A DNA stretch of 64,000 bases from UBA10649 sp963755335. Lineage in GTDB: Bacteria; Actinomycetota; Actinomycetes; S36-B12. Positions 8,025 to 17,722 of the stretch are shown here, piece by piece (position 1 is the stretch's first letter; every line of letters starts with the position of its first letter). Location: NCBI GenBank assembly GCA_963755335.1, contig CAVWJW010000008.1, positions 1,736,001-1,800,000 of the forward strand, given 5' to 3'. The notes under the pieces were generated by a model. The model did not search any database and was not told where the DNA came from. It worked only from the letters and a program-made list of their open reading frames with translations. A program made the position numbers and the translations under genes.

Positions 8025-11000
8025 ATGTACCGGGCCGTGCCTGCGCAGATCGACCTGCCGGCAATGGAGCACGACGTGCTGGCCATGTGGGACGCGGAGA
8101 AGGTCTTCGAAGCCTCCATCGCACAGAGCCAGGGCCGGCCCGCCTGGGTGTTCTACGAGGGCCCGCCCACCGCCAACGGCACGCCCGGAACCCACCATGT
8201 CGAGGCCAGGGTCTTCAAGGACGTCTTCCCCCGCTACCGGACGATGAAGGGCTACTACGTCCCCCGCCAGGGCGGCTGGGACTGCCACGGCCTGCCCGTG
8301 GAACTCGCGGTGGAGAAGGAGCTCGGCTTCACGGGCAAGGGCGACATCGAGAAGTTCGGCGTCGCCGAGTTCAACGCGCGATGCCGCGAGTCCGTCCTGC
8401 GGCACGTCGACGAGTTCACCGAGATGACCCGTCGGATGGGCTACTGGGTCGACGTGGACCGTGCCTACTGGACCATGGACAAGGACTACGTCCAGAGCGT
8501 CTGGTGGTCGCTGAAGCAGATCTTCGACAAGGGCCTCCTCGTCCAGGATCACCGGGTCGCCCCCTACTGCCCGCGCTGCGGCACGGGGCTCTCCGACCAC
8601 GAGCTCGCCCAGGGCTACGAGACCGTCATCGATCCGTCCGTCTACGTGCGCTTCCCCGTCGCCCCCGACGAGGGGCTCGCGCAGCGGCACCCGGGGGTGG
8701 CCCTCCTGGTCTGGACGACGACACCGTGGACCCTCGTCTCCAACACGGCCGTCGCCGTGAGGGCGAACGCCACCTACTCGGTCGTCCGCACATCGGACGA
8801 CGAGACCCTCGTGGTGGCCGAGGAGCTCATCTCGACCATCTTCGGCGACACGGCGACGGTGCTCGAGTCCCTTCCCGGCAGTGCCCTGGAGCGCGTCCAC
8901 TACCAGCGGCCCTTCGACTACGTCGAGATCCCCGACGCGCACTACGTGATCCTGGCCGACTACGTCACCACCGATGACGGGTCGGGCCTGGTGCATCAGG
9001 CCCCTGCCTTCGGCGCCGAGGATCTCGCGACCTGCCGGGAGTACGGACTGCCCGTCGTCAATCCGGTGCGACCCGACGGCCACTTCGAGGACACCGTGCC
9101 GGTCGTCGGCGGGATGTTCTTCAAGAAGGCGGACGAGACGCTGGTGGACGACCTCGTCCAGCGTGGGCTGATGTTCCGGCACCTTCCCTACGAGCACGCC
9201 TACCCGCACTGCTGGCGCTGCCACACGCCGCTCATCTACTACGCGCAGCCGTCCTGGTACATCCGCACGACGGCCATCAAGGACGAGCTGCTCGGCCAGA
9301 ACGAGAAGACCAACTGGTTCCCCTCGACGATCAAGTGGGGACGCTACGGCGACTGGCTGACGAACAACGTGGACTGGGCCCTGTCCCGCAACCGCTACTG
9401 GGGCACCCCCCTGCCGATCTGGCGCTGTCCGGAGGGCCACCTGCAGGCGGTCGGCTCCCTCGCCGAGCTCAGTGAGCTGGCCGGCCGCGATGTCACGGAC
9501 ACCGACCCGCACCGTCCGTACGTCGACGACATCACCATCCCGTGCACGACCTGCGCCGCCACGGCCGTGCGCGTGCCGGAGGTCATCGACGGCTGGTACG
9601 ACTCGGGTGCGATGCCGTTCGCCGCCCAGGGCTACCCGCACGCGGAGGTCGACACCTTCACCGACCAGTACCCCGCGGACTTCATCTGCGAGGCCATCGA
9701 CCAGACCCGCGGGTGGTTCTACACGCTCATGGCCGTGGGCACCCTCGTGTTCGGGGAGTCGTCGTACAAGAACGTCGTGTGCCTGGGCCACATCCTCGAC
9801 GAGGACGGCCGCAAGATGAGCAAGCACCTCGGCAACATCCTGGCGCCCATCCCCCTGATGAACGAGCACGGCGCCGACGCGGTCCGCTGGTTCATGCTCG
9901 CCAGCGGTTCCCCGTGGCAGGCACGCCGCGTCGGGCACTCGGCCATCGCCGACGTCGTCCGCAAGACGCTGCTCACCTACTGGAACACGGTCTCCTTCCA
10001 GTCCCTGTACGCGCGGACCGCCGGCTGGTCGCCGGCCGACGGCGCACCTGCGCCGTCCGAGCGACCCGTGATCGACCGCTGGGTGCTGTCCGAGGCCCAG
10101 CAGCTCGCGCGCGAGGTCGACGCCGCACTCGAGAACTTCGACACCCAGCGCGCCGGGCGACTGCTGTCCGCCTTCGTCGATGACCTGTCGAACTGGTACG
10201 TGCGGCGCTCCCGCCGGCGGTTCTGGGACGGCGACCCAGCCGCCCTCGCCACGCTTCACGAGGCGCTGCGGATCGTCACCCTCTGCCTGGCGCCCTTCAC
10301 CCCCTTCATCACCGAGCGGGTGTGGCAGGACCTCTTCCGGTCGACCGATCCGAAGGCTCCGCTCTCGGTCCACCTGTCCGCGTGGCCCGAGGTCGACGAC
10401 GCCCTCGTCGACACGGAGCTGACCGATCGCATGGCCCTGGTCCGACGGCTCGTCGAACTCGGCCGGGCCGCGCGCGCCACCTCGTCCGTCCGCACGCGCC
10501 AGCCCCTGAGCCGCGCACTGGTGTCGGCGGCCGGCTGGAGCGCCCTGCCCGTCGACCTGCGCCAGCAGGTTGCCGAGGAGCTCAACGTGGAGTCCCTCGA
10601 GTCACTGGGCGACGACAGCGCAGGCCTCGTCGACGTCAGCGTCAAGGCGAACTTCCGCACGCTGGGCAAGCGGTTCGGCAAGCAGACGCCCCTGGTGGCC
10701 GCGGCCATCACCGACGCCGACCCGGCGACACTGGTCAGCAGGCTGCGCTCGGGGCAGTCGGTCGCGCTCGTCGTGCCCGAGCTCGGCGGCGTCGCGGTCG
10801 GCGACGACGACGTCGTCATCACCGAGACGCCTCGCGAGGGCTGGGCGGTGGCCACCGAGTCCGGCGAGAGCGTCGCGCTCGACCTGCACATCGATGACCA
10901 CCTGCGTCGCGCCGGGATGGCACGGGAGATCGTGCGCACCCTGCAGGAGGGGCGCAAGAACGCGGGCCTCGACGTGTCGGACCGCATCACGGTGTGGTGG

Positions 11001-11169
11001 GGCTCGGACGACCCGGACACCCGCGCCGCCATGGCGGCGCATGGCCGCGTTGATCGCCGGCGAGGTGCTTGCCCTCGACCTGGACGAGGCCCTCGCCCCC
11101 GCGGACGCCGTGGCGGTGGCCACCGACCTGCCGATCACCCTCGCGCTCGCCCGCGCGGCCGTGAGCTAA
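8025..11169 (+). CDS. ileS: Isoleucyl-tRNA synthetase, type 2 (eukaryote-like), frameshifted near the C-terminus
   Basis: This class I synthetase charges tRNA-Ile. It has about 1048 residues, the length of IleS2. The first signature motif is PPTANGTPGTHH, where the usual HxGH appears as GTHH (residues 55-58). The KMSKH motif lies near residue 598, and the CP1 editing domain and anticodon-binding domain are present between and after them. The ATG at 8025 has a GGAGG 6 bases upstream. Near 11035 one extra base (GGCGCATGG, probably GGCCATGG) shifts the frame. The corrected frame ends at TAA 11167-11169 with ITLALARAAVS. Type 2 enzymes are generally tolerant of mupirocin. Confidence 0.95.
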
Positions 11170-11175
11170 CTCGCG

Positions 11176-11709
11176 TCACACGCGATCGATCAGGCCGATC
11201 TGGTCGGTGAGCATCGATCGGACGGATCCCTTGATGGCGTCGGCCCGCGTGCGGGCGTACCGGACGATCTCGTCGGCCTGACGCTCCGCGATGGCCAGCA
11301 CGGATGACGCCTCCGGGTCGGCGGCGATGGCGGCAGCCTGCTCGTCCGTCAGGGTCGGCGGGCCTGCCTCGACCGAATCCTGTGCGGTCGCAGCCTGAGC
11401 AGCCTCGGCGGGCGTCGAGGCCAGCACGACCGGCTCGGTCTGGTTCACCCGTACCGACTGCATTTCCTGCAGTTCCGCCTGGGCGTCGGCGAGGCGCTGC
11501 TCGGTCGCGGTCAGGCGTGCCTGAAGCTGATCGCACTGCGTGCGCAGGACCGCCTCGCCGTCGCGCGAGCGCTGCAGGTCGTCGGCGTACTTCGAGACGT
11601 CCGCCTCCACGATGTCGAGGAACGCATCGACCTCGTCCATGTCGTATCCGGAGCGCATTCTCGTCGTGGAGAACTTCGTGGCACGCACCTCGGCAGCGGT
11701 CAACGGCAT
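11176..11709 (-). CDS. divIVA: DivIVA domain protein (Wag31-like)
   Basis: DivIVA binds curved membrane at the poles and directs polar growth in actinobacteria. The first 35 residues (MPLTAAEVRATKFSTTRMRS, then GYDMDEVDAFLD) are the DivIVA membrane-binding domain. A coiled coil follows at about residues 35-85, then an alanine- and proline-rich linker and a second helical stretch. At 177 residues it is shorter than typical Wag31 (about 260). It is the last gene of the dcw cluster and ends 6 bases from the convergent ileS stop. Confidence 0.93.
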   Translation of the reverse strand: MPLTAAEVRATKFSTTRMRSGYDMDEVDAFLDIVEADVSKYADDLQRSRDGEAVLRTQCDQLQARLTATEQRLADAQAELQEMQSVRVNQTEPVVLASTPAEAAQAATAQDSVEAGPPTLTDEQAAAIAADPEASSVLAIAERQADEIVRYARTRADAIKGSVRSMLTDQIGLIDRV

Positions 11710-11726
11710 CGGGCAGGTCCCTTCAT

Positions 11727-12011
11727 CTAGATCATCAGGGCAAGGCTAATGAGGATCTGCAGTCCAATGAGCAGGATGAGGAAGGCCAGATCGAACTGCA
11801 CCGATCCCAGCCGCACCGGGGGGATCACGCGGCGCAGGAGGTTCAGCGGCGGATCGGTGATCGTGTAGACCACCTCGGCGACGAGCAGCAGAGGCCCACG
11901 AGGGGTCCAGGATCGAGCGAACACCTGGACGAGGTCGAGGACGAGGCGGCCGATCAGGACGATCCAGAACAGCCACAGGACAGTCGCAAGGACCTGACCG
12001 ACGGCGCTCAT
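11727..12011 (-). CDS. yggT: YggT family membrane protein
   Basis: The 94-residue protein has two membrane segments (about 8-30 and 68-93) flanking a loop with the family signature SWTPRGPLLLVAEVVYTITDP and NLLRRVIPP. YggT proteins are conserved between sepF and divIVA in actinobacteria. They are linked to division or osmotic tolerance, with no established biochemical role. GGGGAG lies 7 bases before the ATG. Confidence 0.92.
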   Translation of the reverse strand: MSAVGQVLATVLWLFWIVLIGRLVLDLVQVFARSWTPRGPLLLVAEVVYTITDPPLNLLRRVIPPVRLGSVQFDLAFLILLIGLQILISLALMI

Positions 12012-12067
12012 CGCGGTACTCCCCTAGTGCATGTCGTCGGTGCGGTCGGTGGTGGAGCGACAGAGAC

Positions 12068-12649
12068 TCAGCTCTGGTTGAAGAAGCCGTCCTGGGCGAG
12101 CTGGGCACGGGCGGCGTCGCCCGCATCGACATTCACCGGGGACAGCAGGAAGACCTTGTTGGTGATGCGCTCGATCGAGCCGCGCATCCCGAAGACGAGG
12201 CCCGCGGCGAAGTCGATGATCCGCTTGGCGTCGCTGTCCTCGAGCTCGGAGAGGTTCATGATGACCGGCACGCCCTCGCGATACTGCTCGCCGATCCGTC
12301 GCGCGTCGTTGTAGCTGCGTGGATGGATCGTCTCGATCCGCGTCAGGTCCGGAGCGGGGGCGTACGCCGGGCGACGGTCGGGCGCGGGGGCCGAGGTCGG
12401 ACGGGACGGGGCGGGTGCGTCGCTGCGGAACGTCCGCACCGCACGGGTGTCGGGGATCGGACGCACGCTGCGACTGCTGTATCGGTCGTCGGTCGCCGCG
12501 TCGCCGCGATCCTCGTAGCCGCGCACGTTGCGGGCGTCCCGCGACGAGCGCCGGGCGGCCTCGTAGTCGTCGTACTCGTCGTAGGGCTCGTCGGGGGTGT
12601 CCTCGACCAGGCCGAGGTAGACGGCCATCTTGCGCATCGCGCCAGCCAT
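12068..12649 (-). CDS. sepF: Cell division protein SepF
   Basis: SepF anchors FtsZ to the membrane and is essential in many actinobacteria that lack FtsA. The N-terminal helix (MAGAMRKMAVYLGL) is the membrane anchor. An acidic, tyrosine-rich and proline-rich linker runs to about residue 100. The conserved core includes DARRIGEQYREGVPVIMNLSE and the GLVFGMRGSIERIT segment. Length 193 residues is usual. The FtsZ C-terminal peptide that SepF recognises is intact at 14288. Confidence 0.95.
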   Translation of the reverse strand: MAGAMRKMAVYLGLVEDTPDEPYDEYDDYEAARRSSRDARNVRGYEDRGDAATDDRYSSRSVRPIPDTRAVRTFRSDAPAPSRPTSAPAPDRRPAYAPAPDLTRIETIHPRSYNDARRIGEQYREGVPVIMNLSELEDSDAKRIIDFAAGLVFGMRGSIERITNKVFLLSPVNVDAGDAARAQLAQDGFFNQS

Positions 12650-12753
12650 TGCCTGTCGTCCTCCCTGTCCGTGTGTGCTGAGCCAACTGCGCAGAACCGC
12701 CTGCGCCGAACCACGATCGACCGGCAGCGCGCACGTCGCCGTCGGGTCCGACG

Positions 12754-13461
12754 TTACTGCACCGCCGCCCTCGTACCGAGTATCGCGCCCCCGATGCGCA
12801 CCTGTGTCGCCCCATGGGCGATCGCCTGCTCCAGGTCACCGCTCATGCCCGCCGACACGATCGTGGCGGCGGGATGGTGCGTCTGCAGCTGCTGCGACAC
12901 CCCTCGCAGCCGCTCGAACGCGTCGTCGACGTCGCCCGGCCAGGGCGCCACGCCCATGACGCCGCGAAGGGTCAACGCGGGGTGCCCGGCGAACTGGTCG
13001 GCGAGCGCGAGCACGCCGGCCGGGTCAGCTCCCCCGCGCTCGGGCCGGTACACCGGGTCCAGAGCCACCTGGATGAGCACATCGAGCCGGCGGTCATGCT
13101 CGTCTGCGGCCCGGGACAGCGGGGCGATCAGCTCGGCACGGTCAACGGACTCCACGACGTCGGCCCAGCGCCCGACCGAGGCCGCCTTGTTTCGCTGCAG
13201 CTGCCCGATCATGTGCCAGCGCAGCCCGTGCCCGCCACCGACCTCGGCCTGCTTCGGGCGCGCCTCCTGGTCGCGGTTCTCGGCGACGTCGCTCACGCCG
13301 AGATCCGCGAGCACGAGCACGTCGCTCGCCGGGAACGTCTTGGTGACGACGATCAGCTGCACGTCGTCGGACCGGCCAGCGGCCCGCCCCGCCGCGTCGA
13401 TCCGGCCGCGCACCTGCGTCAACGCCGCGGAGATCTCCTCACGACGCTGGTGGCCCGTCAC
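12754..13461 (-). CDS. yggS: YggS/PLPBP pyridoxal-phosphate homeostasis protein
   Basis: A 235-residue single-domain alanine-racemase-like barrel. The PLP-binding lysine is in LIVVTKTFP, and WHMIGQLQRNK and GVMGVAPWPGD match the family. YggS balances the PLP vitamer pool and has no known catalytic activity. The GTG at 13461 begins VTGHQRREEISAALTQVRG, the family N-terminus; the upstream open frame is pgeF read out of frame. The canonical ENRVQE-like segment reads ENRDQEARPK here, a slight divergence. Confidence 0.92.
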   Translation of the reverse strand: MTGHQRREEISAALTQVRGRIDAAGRAAGRSDDVQLIVVTKTFPASDVLVLADLGVSDVAENRDQEARPKQAEVGGGHGLRWHMIGQLQRNKAASVGRWADVVESVDRAELIAPLSRAADEHDRRLDVLIQVALDPVYRPERGGADPAGVLALADQFAGHPALTLRGVMGVAPWPGDVDDAFERLRGVSQQLQTHHPAATIVSAGMSGDLEQAIAHGATQVRIGGAILGTRAAVQ

Positions 13462-13481
13462 GGCTCCATCCTCCCGGAGGC

Positions 13482-14252
13482 TCACGTCCGGTCTCCGATC
13501 GAGCAGACGGCCATGCCCTGCCGCCCGGTGATGGCGTCCCGCCGGTAGGAGAACAGGGCCGGGTCCTCGATCGTGCACCCTCCGGCCATGGCCACGTCGC
13601 TGCGATCGATGCCGAGTTCGGCCAGCCGGGCGCCGACGCCGAGCCGCAGGTCGATGCCCGGCTGCCCGTCGCGGGTTCGGGTGATGGCCGCATCGCCGAC
13701 AAGCGACGACGTGCGCCGCCGTACCTCATCGGCACGCTCGGGCGGCACCGCGTAGCAGGTGCCGCAGGCGCTGGGACCCAGCACCACCGCGGCTACCCGG
13801 GTCCCGTGGTCGCGCAGGGCACTGACCGTGACGCCGACCACGTCGAGCACGAGTCCTCGCCAGCCGCAGTGCACGGCGGCGACGGTCACGCCGTCTGCTC
13901 CGATCAGCGCCATCGGGATGCAGTCGGCGCCGAGGGCGACCAGGGCCAGTCCGGGCACCTGGGTGAGCAGGGCATCGACGCCCGCGACTGTGCCGGGTGT
14001 CTGGACGACGGCCAGGTCGGCGCCGTGAACGGCCCCCATGACGCACAGGGCCTCCGGCGCGACGCCGATGGCCTCGGCCAGCCGGAGGCGATTGCCGGCG
14101 ACGGAGATCGGGTCGTCGCCGACGTAGTCGGCGAGGTTCAACGTGTCGAACGGTGGGGCGCTCAGCCCCCCGGAACGACCGGTGGCCGCCCATCTCGCAG
14201 GGCGGCCACCGGGGGCTGACGGCTCCACGAGCCCTTCGGCTAGCGGGACCAT
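13482..14252 (-). CDS. pgeF: Peptidoglycan editing factor / multicopper polyphenol oxidase family (PgeF, YfiH)
   Basis: The 256-residue protein has the zinc-binding residues of the YfiH family: His in GAVHGADLAVV, His in AAVHCGWRG and Cys in SACGTCYAV. Family members act on purine nucleosides, and in E. coli PgeF removes mis-incorporated L-Ser from UDP-MurNAc precursors. Its place after ftsZ is the standard actinobacterial dcw order. It starts 35 bases after ftsZ ends and is followed by yggS after 20 bases. Confidence 0.92.
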   Translation of the reverse strand: MVPLAEGLVEPSAPGGRPARWAATGRSGGLSAPPFDTLNLADYVGDDPISVAGNRLRLAEAIGVAPEALCVMGAVHGADLAVVQTPGTVAGVDALLTQVPGLALVALGADCIPMALIGADGVTVAAVHCGWRGLVLDVVGVTVSALRDHGTRVAAVVLGPSACGTCYAVPPERADEVRRRTSSLVGDAAITRTRDGQPGIDLRLGVGARLAELGIDRSDVAMAGGCTIEDPALFSYRRDAITGRQGMAVCSIGDRT

Positions 14253-14287
14253 GGCTGGTCTTTCCTCATGCAGATGGAGTGTGGCGA

Positions 14288-15412
14288 CTACTTCAGGAAG
14301 TCGGGGATGTCGAGATCGTCGTCGGCATCGTCGAACACGATGGTGCGGGGGGCCGGCGCAGTGCGCGTCGTCGGCGCGACGACCGCCGGGATCTCGCCCG
14401 TGTGGCCCTCCTCGCGAAGCCGCGCGGTCGAGCCGCCGGCCCGCTTGGCGGGGGGCTCGCCGCCATCGAAGCCGGCCGCGATGACCGTGACGCGCACCTC
14501 GTCGCCGAGGGTGTCGTCGATCACCGCACCGAAGATGATGTTCGCGTCGGGATGGGCCGCATCGCTGACCAGCCGCGCGGCCTCGTTGATCTCGAACAGG
14601 CCGAGATCGCTGCCACCGGAGATGGACAGGAGCACGCCGTGCGCTCCGTCGATTCCCGCCTCGAGCAGCGGGCTGGAGATGGCCTTCTCGGCCGCCTCCA
14701 CCGCGCGGTCCTCTCCGCGGGCCGAGCCGATGCCCATCAGGGCCGAGCCGGCGGCATGCATGATGCTCTTCACGTCGGCGAAGTCGAGGTTGATCAGGCC
14801 TGGGGTCGTGATCAGGTCGGTGATGCCCGAGACACCCTGCAGCAGGACGTGATCGGCCTGCCGGAACGCATCGATGACGCTGATGTTCCGGTCGGCGAGC
14901 GACAGCAGCCGATCGTTCGGGATGACGATCAGCGTGTCGACCTCAGCACGGAGGTTGTCGACGCCGGCCTCAGCCTGGGCCTGCCGACGGCGACCTTCGA
15001 AGCCGAACGGCCGGGTCACGACGCCGATGGTCAGCGCGCCGAGCGAGCGGGCCACCCGGGCGACGACGGGTGCGCCACCGGTGCCGGTGCCGCCACCCTC
15101 GCCGGCGGTGACGAAGACCATGTCGGCGCCCTTGAGCACCTCCTCGATCTCCTCGAGATGGTCCTCGGCGGCCTTCTTGCCGACCTCCGGATTGGCGCCT
15201 GCGCCCAGCCCGCGGGTGAGCTCGCGGCCGATATCGAGCTTGACGTCGGCGTCGCTCATCAGGAGGGCCTGAGCGTCGGTGTTGATCGCGATGAACTCCA
15301 CGCCCTTCAGCCCGACCTCGATCATGCGGTTGACGGCGTTGACGCCACCACCGCCGATACCGACGACCTTGATCACTGCCAGGTAGTTCTGGGGAGCCGC
15401 CACGGCCGCCAC
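14288..15412 (-). CDS. ftsZ: Cell division GTPase FtsZ
   Basis: FtsZ polymerises into the Z ring. The GTP-binding loop GGGTGTG is at residues 106-112, with IGGGGVNAVNRM at 19-30 and the T7 loop NLDFADVKSIM. A basic/alanine-rich linker precedes the conserved C-terminal peptide DDDLDIPDFLK, the contact for SepF and FtsW. Total length is 374 residues. It starts with GTG after AAAGGTGG. A promoter region of its own lies in the 177 bases between ftsQ and ftsZ. Confidence 0.97.
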   Translation of the reverse strand: MAAVAAPQNYLAVIKVVGIGGGGVNAVNRMIEVGLKGVEFIAINTDAQALLMSDADVKLDIGRELTRGLGAGANPEVGKKAAEDHLEEIEEVLKGADMVFVTAGEGGGTGTGGAPVVARVARSLGALTIGVVTRPFGFEGRRRQAQAEAGVDNLRAEVDTLIVIPNDRLLSLADRNISVIDAFRQADHVLLQGVSGITDLITTPGLINLDFADVKSIMHAAGSALMGIGSARGEDRAVEAAEKAISSPLLEAGIDGAHGVLLSISGGSDLGLFEINEAARLVSDAAHPDANIIFGAVIDDTLGDEVRVTVIAAGFDGGEPPAKRAGGSTARLREEGHTGEIPAVVAPTTRTAPAPRTIVFDDADDDLDIPDFLK

Positions 15413-15515
15413 CTTTCATCCGTGCCGTGGACCCCTGGTCCGTCGGCTGCGCTGTGGCCCTGAACCCTCAACCTCAACGAGAGGCTGAGAAACCGACCCG
15501 TTCAGAACCGGCGGG

Positions 15516-15545
15516 AGGGTAGAACCAACACGGCCTGTTACGCAA
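15516..15545 (-). promoter_or_regulatory. Putative ftsZ promoter
   Basis: On the minus strand TTGCGT (15545-15540) and TACCCT (15521-15516) are separated by 18 bases and lie about 105 bases upstream of the ftsZ start, in the only sizeable gap of the murC-ftsQ-ftsZ region. Match to a sigma-70-type promoter is moderate, and this is an inference from position and hexamers. Confidence 0.35.
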
Positions 15546-15565
15546 GGTGAGGGTGGGAAAACTGT

Positions 15566-15582
15566 CTCAAGGACTACTTGAG
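15566..15582. promoter_or_regulatory. 17-bp palindrome upstream of the ftsZ promoter
   Basis: CTCAAGGACTACTTGAG has perfect 6-bp arms around 5 bases, 20 bp upstream of the putative -35 element. Related half-sites (CCTCAAC, CTCAACGAG) recur at about 15470-15482. It looks like an operator; the binding protein is unknown. Confidence 0.4.
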
Positions 15583-15589
15583 GGTTATC

Positions 15590-16307
15590 TCACTTAGGGC
15601 TGAACGTCGTGGGCAGCTCGGGCGCCGTCACGTCGTACACGTCCTTCTTCTGGCGCAGCAGCGCCCGGAGCACCCGCGCCTTGAACTCGCGCCTGGTCCA
15701 CGCTCCCCCAGTGCACCTTGGCCCCCGAGCGGAGCACCAGGTCGACGTCGTCGCGGGTGGTCGCCGAGAGCGCCTGCACCCGGACGGCGAGGTCCGCAGG
15801 CAGGGCGGCCAGCACGCCCATGGCCGCGACGAGGCCCACCCCGGTCGCGCGGACCGAGGGCAGCTGCCTGGGCAGCGGGCCCGCCGCGTCGAAGGCGACA
15901 CCGTCCACGTCGACGGCCCGGCGCGTGGTCGCCTCGACGGCGATCGGGGTGCGCGCCGTGACGGCGATGACGATCTCGCTGGGCCAGCCGCGCCGGATCT
16001 CCGCGGCCGAGACCCACGGCAGTGCGAGGACGGCCGCCTGCGCTGCGTCGGCATCGACCCGGGCCACCTGGACCCCGAGGGGCACCTTGGCCGCGGCGAG
16101 GACCGCGTTGGCCTGGGGGCCGCTGGCCCCGACGACCCGCACGACCTTGACCGCGAGCACCGAGGAGAACCACACGAGCCAGATGGCGACGACGGCCAGC
16201 ACCCCGGCGAGCACGATCACGGCGATGCGCCAGCGGCGCCGACGGCGGGCGTATCGATCGGTGAAGTCGACCTTGATGGCCTGGGTCGGCATCGTCGGTG
16301 CGGACAT
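15590..16307 (-). CDS. ftsQ: Cell division protein FtsQ, frameshifted near the C-terminus
   Basis: FtsQ is the single-pass membrane scaffold of the divisome. A basic cytoplasmic segment (RYARRRRRWR) precedes one membrane helix at about residues 30-50. A POTRA domain follows (VKVVRVVGASG, then VARVDADAAQAAV and LPWVSAAEIRRGWP). The frame runs into nonsense near 15693. Removing one G there (ACCAGGCGCGAG, expected ACCAGCGCGAG) gives the C-terminus REFKARVLRALLRQKKDVYD and a stop at 15590. The ATG at 16307 shares one base with the murC stop. Confidence 0.9.
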
Positions 16308-17722
16308 CAGCCAGCCGACCTCTCGCGCAGCTGCTCGAGCACCTCGGTGCCGATCATCCCGATGTCGCCAGCGCCCAGCGTCATGATGATGTCTCCCGCG
16401 CGGGCCCGGTCCACGAGGTGCCCGGCCACGGCCGACCATGACGGCTCGAAGACGACGTGCTCGGGCGGCAGCGGGACGTTCGAGGCCATCGTCTGACCGC
16501 TGGCCCCCGGGATGGGCGTCTCGCCGGGGGCGTAGACCTCCAGGACGACGACGTCGTCGGCTAGGCCGAGGGCGGTGCCGAACTCCTTGGTGAACATGGC
16601 CGTGCGGTAGTAGTGGTGCGCCTGGAAGGCGACGATCAGCCGACCCTCGCCGACGACGTCGCGGGCGGCCCGGAGCGTTGCGTCGATCTCCGTCGGGTGA
16701 TGGGCGTAGTCGTCGAAGACCCTGATGTCGTCGACCTGCCCCTTGAAGTCGAATCGACGGCGCGTGCCGCTGAAGGACTCCAGCCCGTCGCGCAGGTCCG
16801 AGGCGGGAAGGCTGAGGCCGAGGCCGGTGGCGAACGCAGCGAGTGCGTTGAGGGCGTTGTGCCGGCCCGGCACCTGCAGTCGCACCTCGCCCAGCCGAAC
16901 GCCGTTGTGCACGACGTCGAACGTCCATCCGATGCCGTTGACGATCGCGTCGGAGAGCCGATAGTCGGCGTCGTGGCTCTCGCCGTACGTGCGCACGTCG
17001 ACGCCCTGCTCCCGTGCCCGCTGCGCCAGCCGTGCGCCGCCGAGGTCGTCGATGCAGACGACCAGGAAGCCGTCGCGGTCGCGGATGCCGAGTGCGAACT
17101 CCAGGAACGCCTCCTCGATCGCCTCGAACGTCCCCCAGTGGTCGAGGTGATCGGGCTCCACGTTGGTCACGATGCCGGCCTCGGGAGCCAGGGCGAGGAA
17201 CGCACCGTCGCTCTCGTCCGCCTCGACGACGAAGATGTCGCCCGTACCGAGGTGGGCGTTGGAACCGGACTCGTTGAGCTCGCTGCCGATCGCGAACGAC
17301 GGGTCGACGCCGCAGTGCTGCAGGGCGACGGTGAGCATCGACGTCGTGGTGGTCTTGCCGTGGGTGCCGGCCACGGCAACGCCGCGGCTGCCGGCCATGA
17401 CGATGGCGAGCGCGTCGGCGCGGCTCAGCTCGGGGATCCCCGCCTCGCGCGCGGCGACCCGTTCGACGTTGCTCTCCGGAATCGCCGTGGAGAAGATCAC
17501 CGCGTCGAGGCCCTGGACGAGGTCGGCGTCGTGTCCGACGCGGGCGTCGACACCGATCGCCTTCAGGGCCTGGAGCCGACGAGAGTCCTTCGCATCCGTG
17601 CCCGAGACCGTCATGCCCTGGGCCACCATGATGCGGGCGATCCCGGACATGCCGGCACCGCCGATGCCCACGATGTGGACCCGGCCGAGCTCCTGGCCCG
17701 ATGCGGACCCTGCGTCGGTCAC
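16307..17722 (-). CDS. murC: UDP-N-acetylmuramate--L-alanine ligase
   Basis: This Mur ligase adds the first amino acid, L-alanine, to UDP-MurNAc in the cytoplasm. The N-terminal Rossmann motif is HIVGIGGAGMSGIA, the ATP loop AGTHGKTTTT is at residues 118-127, and EADESDGAFL and the DDYAHHPTE segment of the C-terminal domain are present. Length 471 residues is normal. It overlaps murG by 4 bases. Confidence 0.97.
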   Translation of the reverse strand: MTDAGSASGQELGRVHIVGIGGAGMSGIARIMVAQGMTVSGTDAKDSRRLQALKAIGVDARVGHDADLVQGLDAVIFSTAIPESNVERVAAREAGIPELSRADALAIVMAGSRGVAVAGTHGKTTTTSMLTVALQHCGVDPSFAIGSELNESGSNAHLGTGDIFVVEADESDGAFLALAPEAGIVTNVEPDHLDHWGTFEAIEEAFLEFALGIRDRDGFLVVCIDDLGGARLAQRAREQGVDVRTYGESHDADYRLSDAIVNGIGWTFDVVHNGVRLGEVRLQVPGRHNALNALAAFATGLGLSLPASDLRDGLESFSGTRRRFDFKGQVDDIRVFDDYAHHPTEIDATLRAARDVVGEGRLIVAFQAHHYYRTAMFTKEFGTALGLADDVVVLEVYAPGETPIPGASGQTMASNVPLPPEHVVFEPSWSAVAGHLVDRARAGDIIMTLGAGDIGMIGTEVLEQLRERSAG

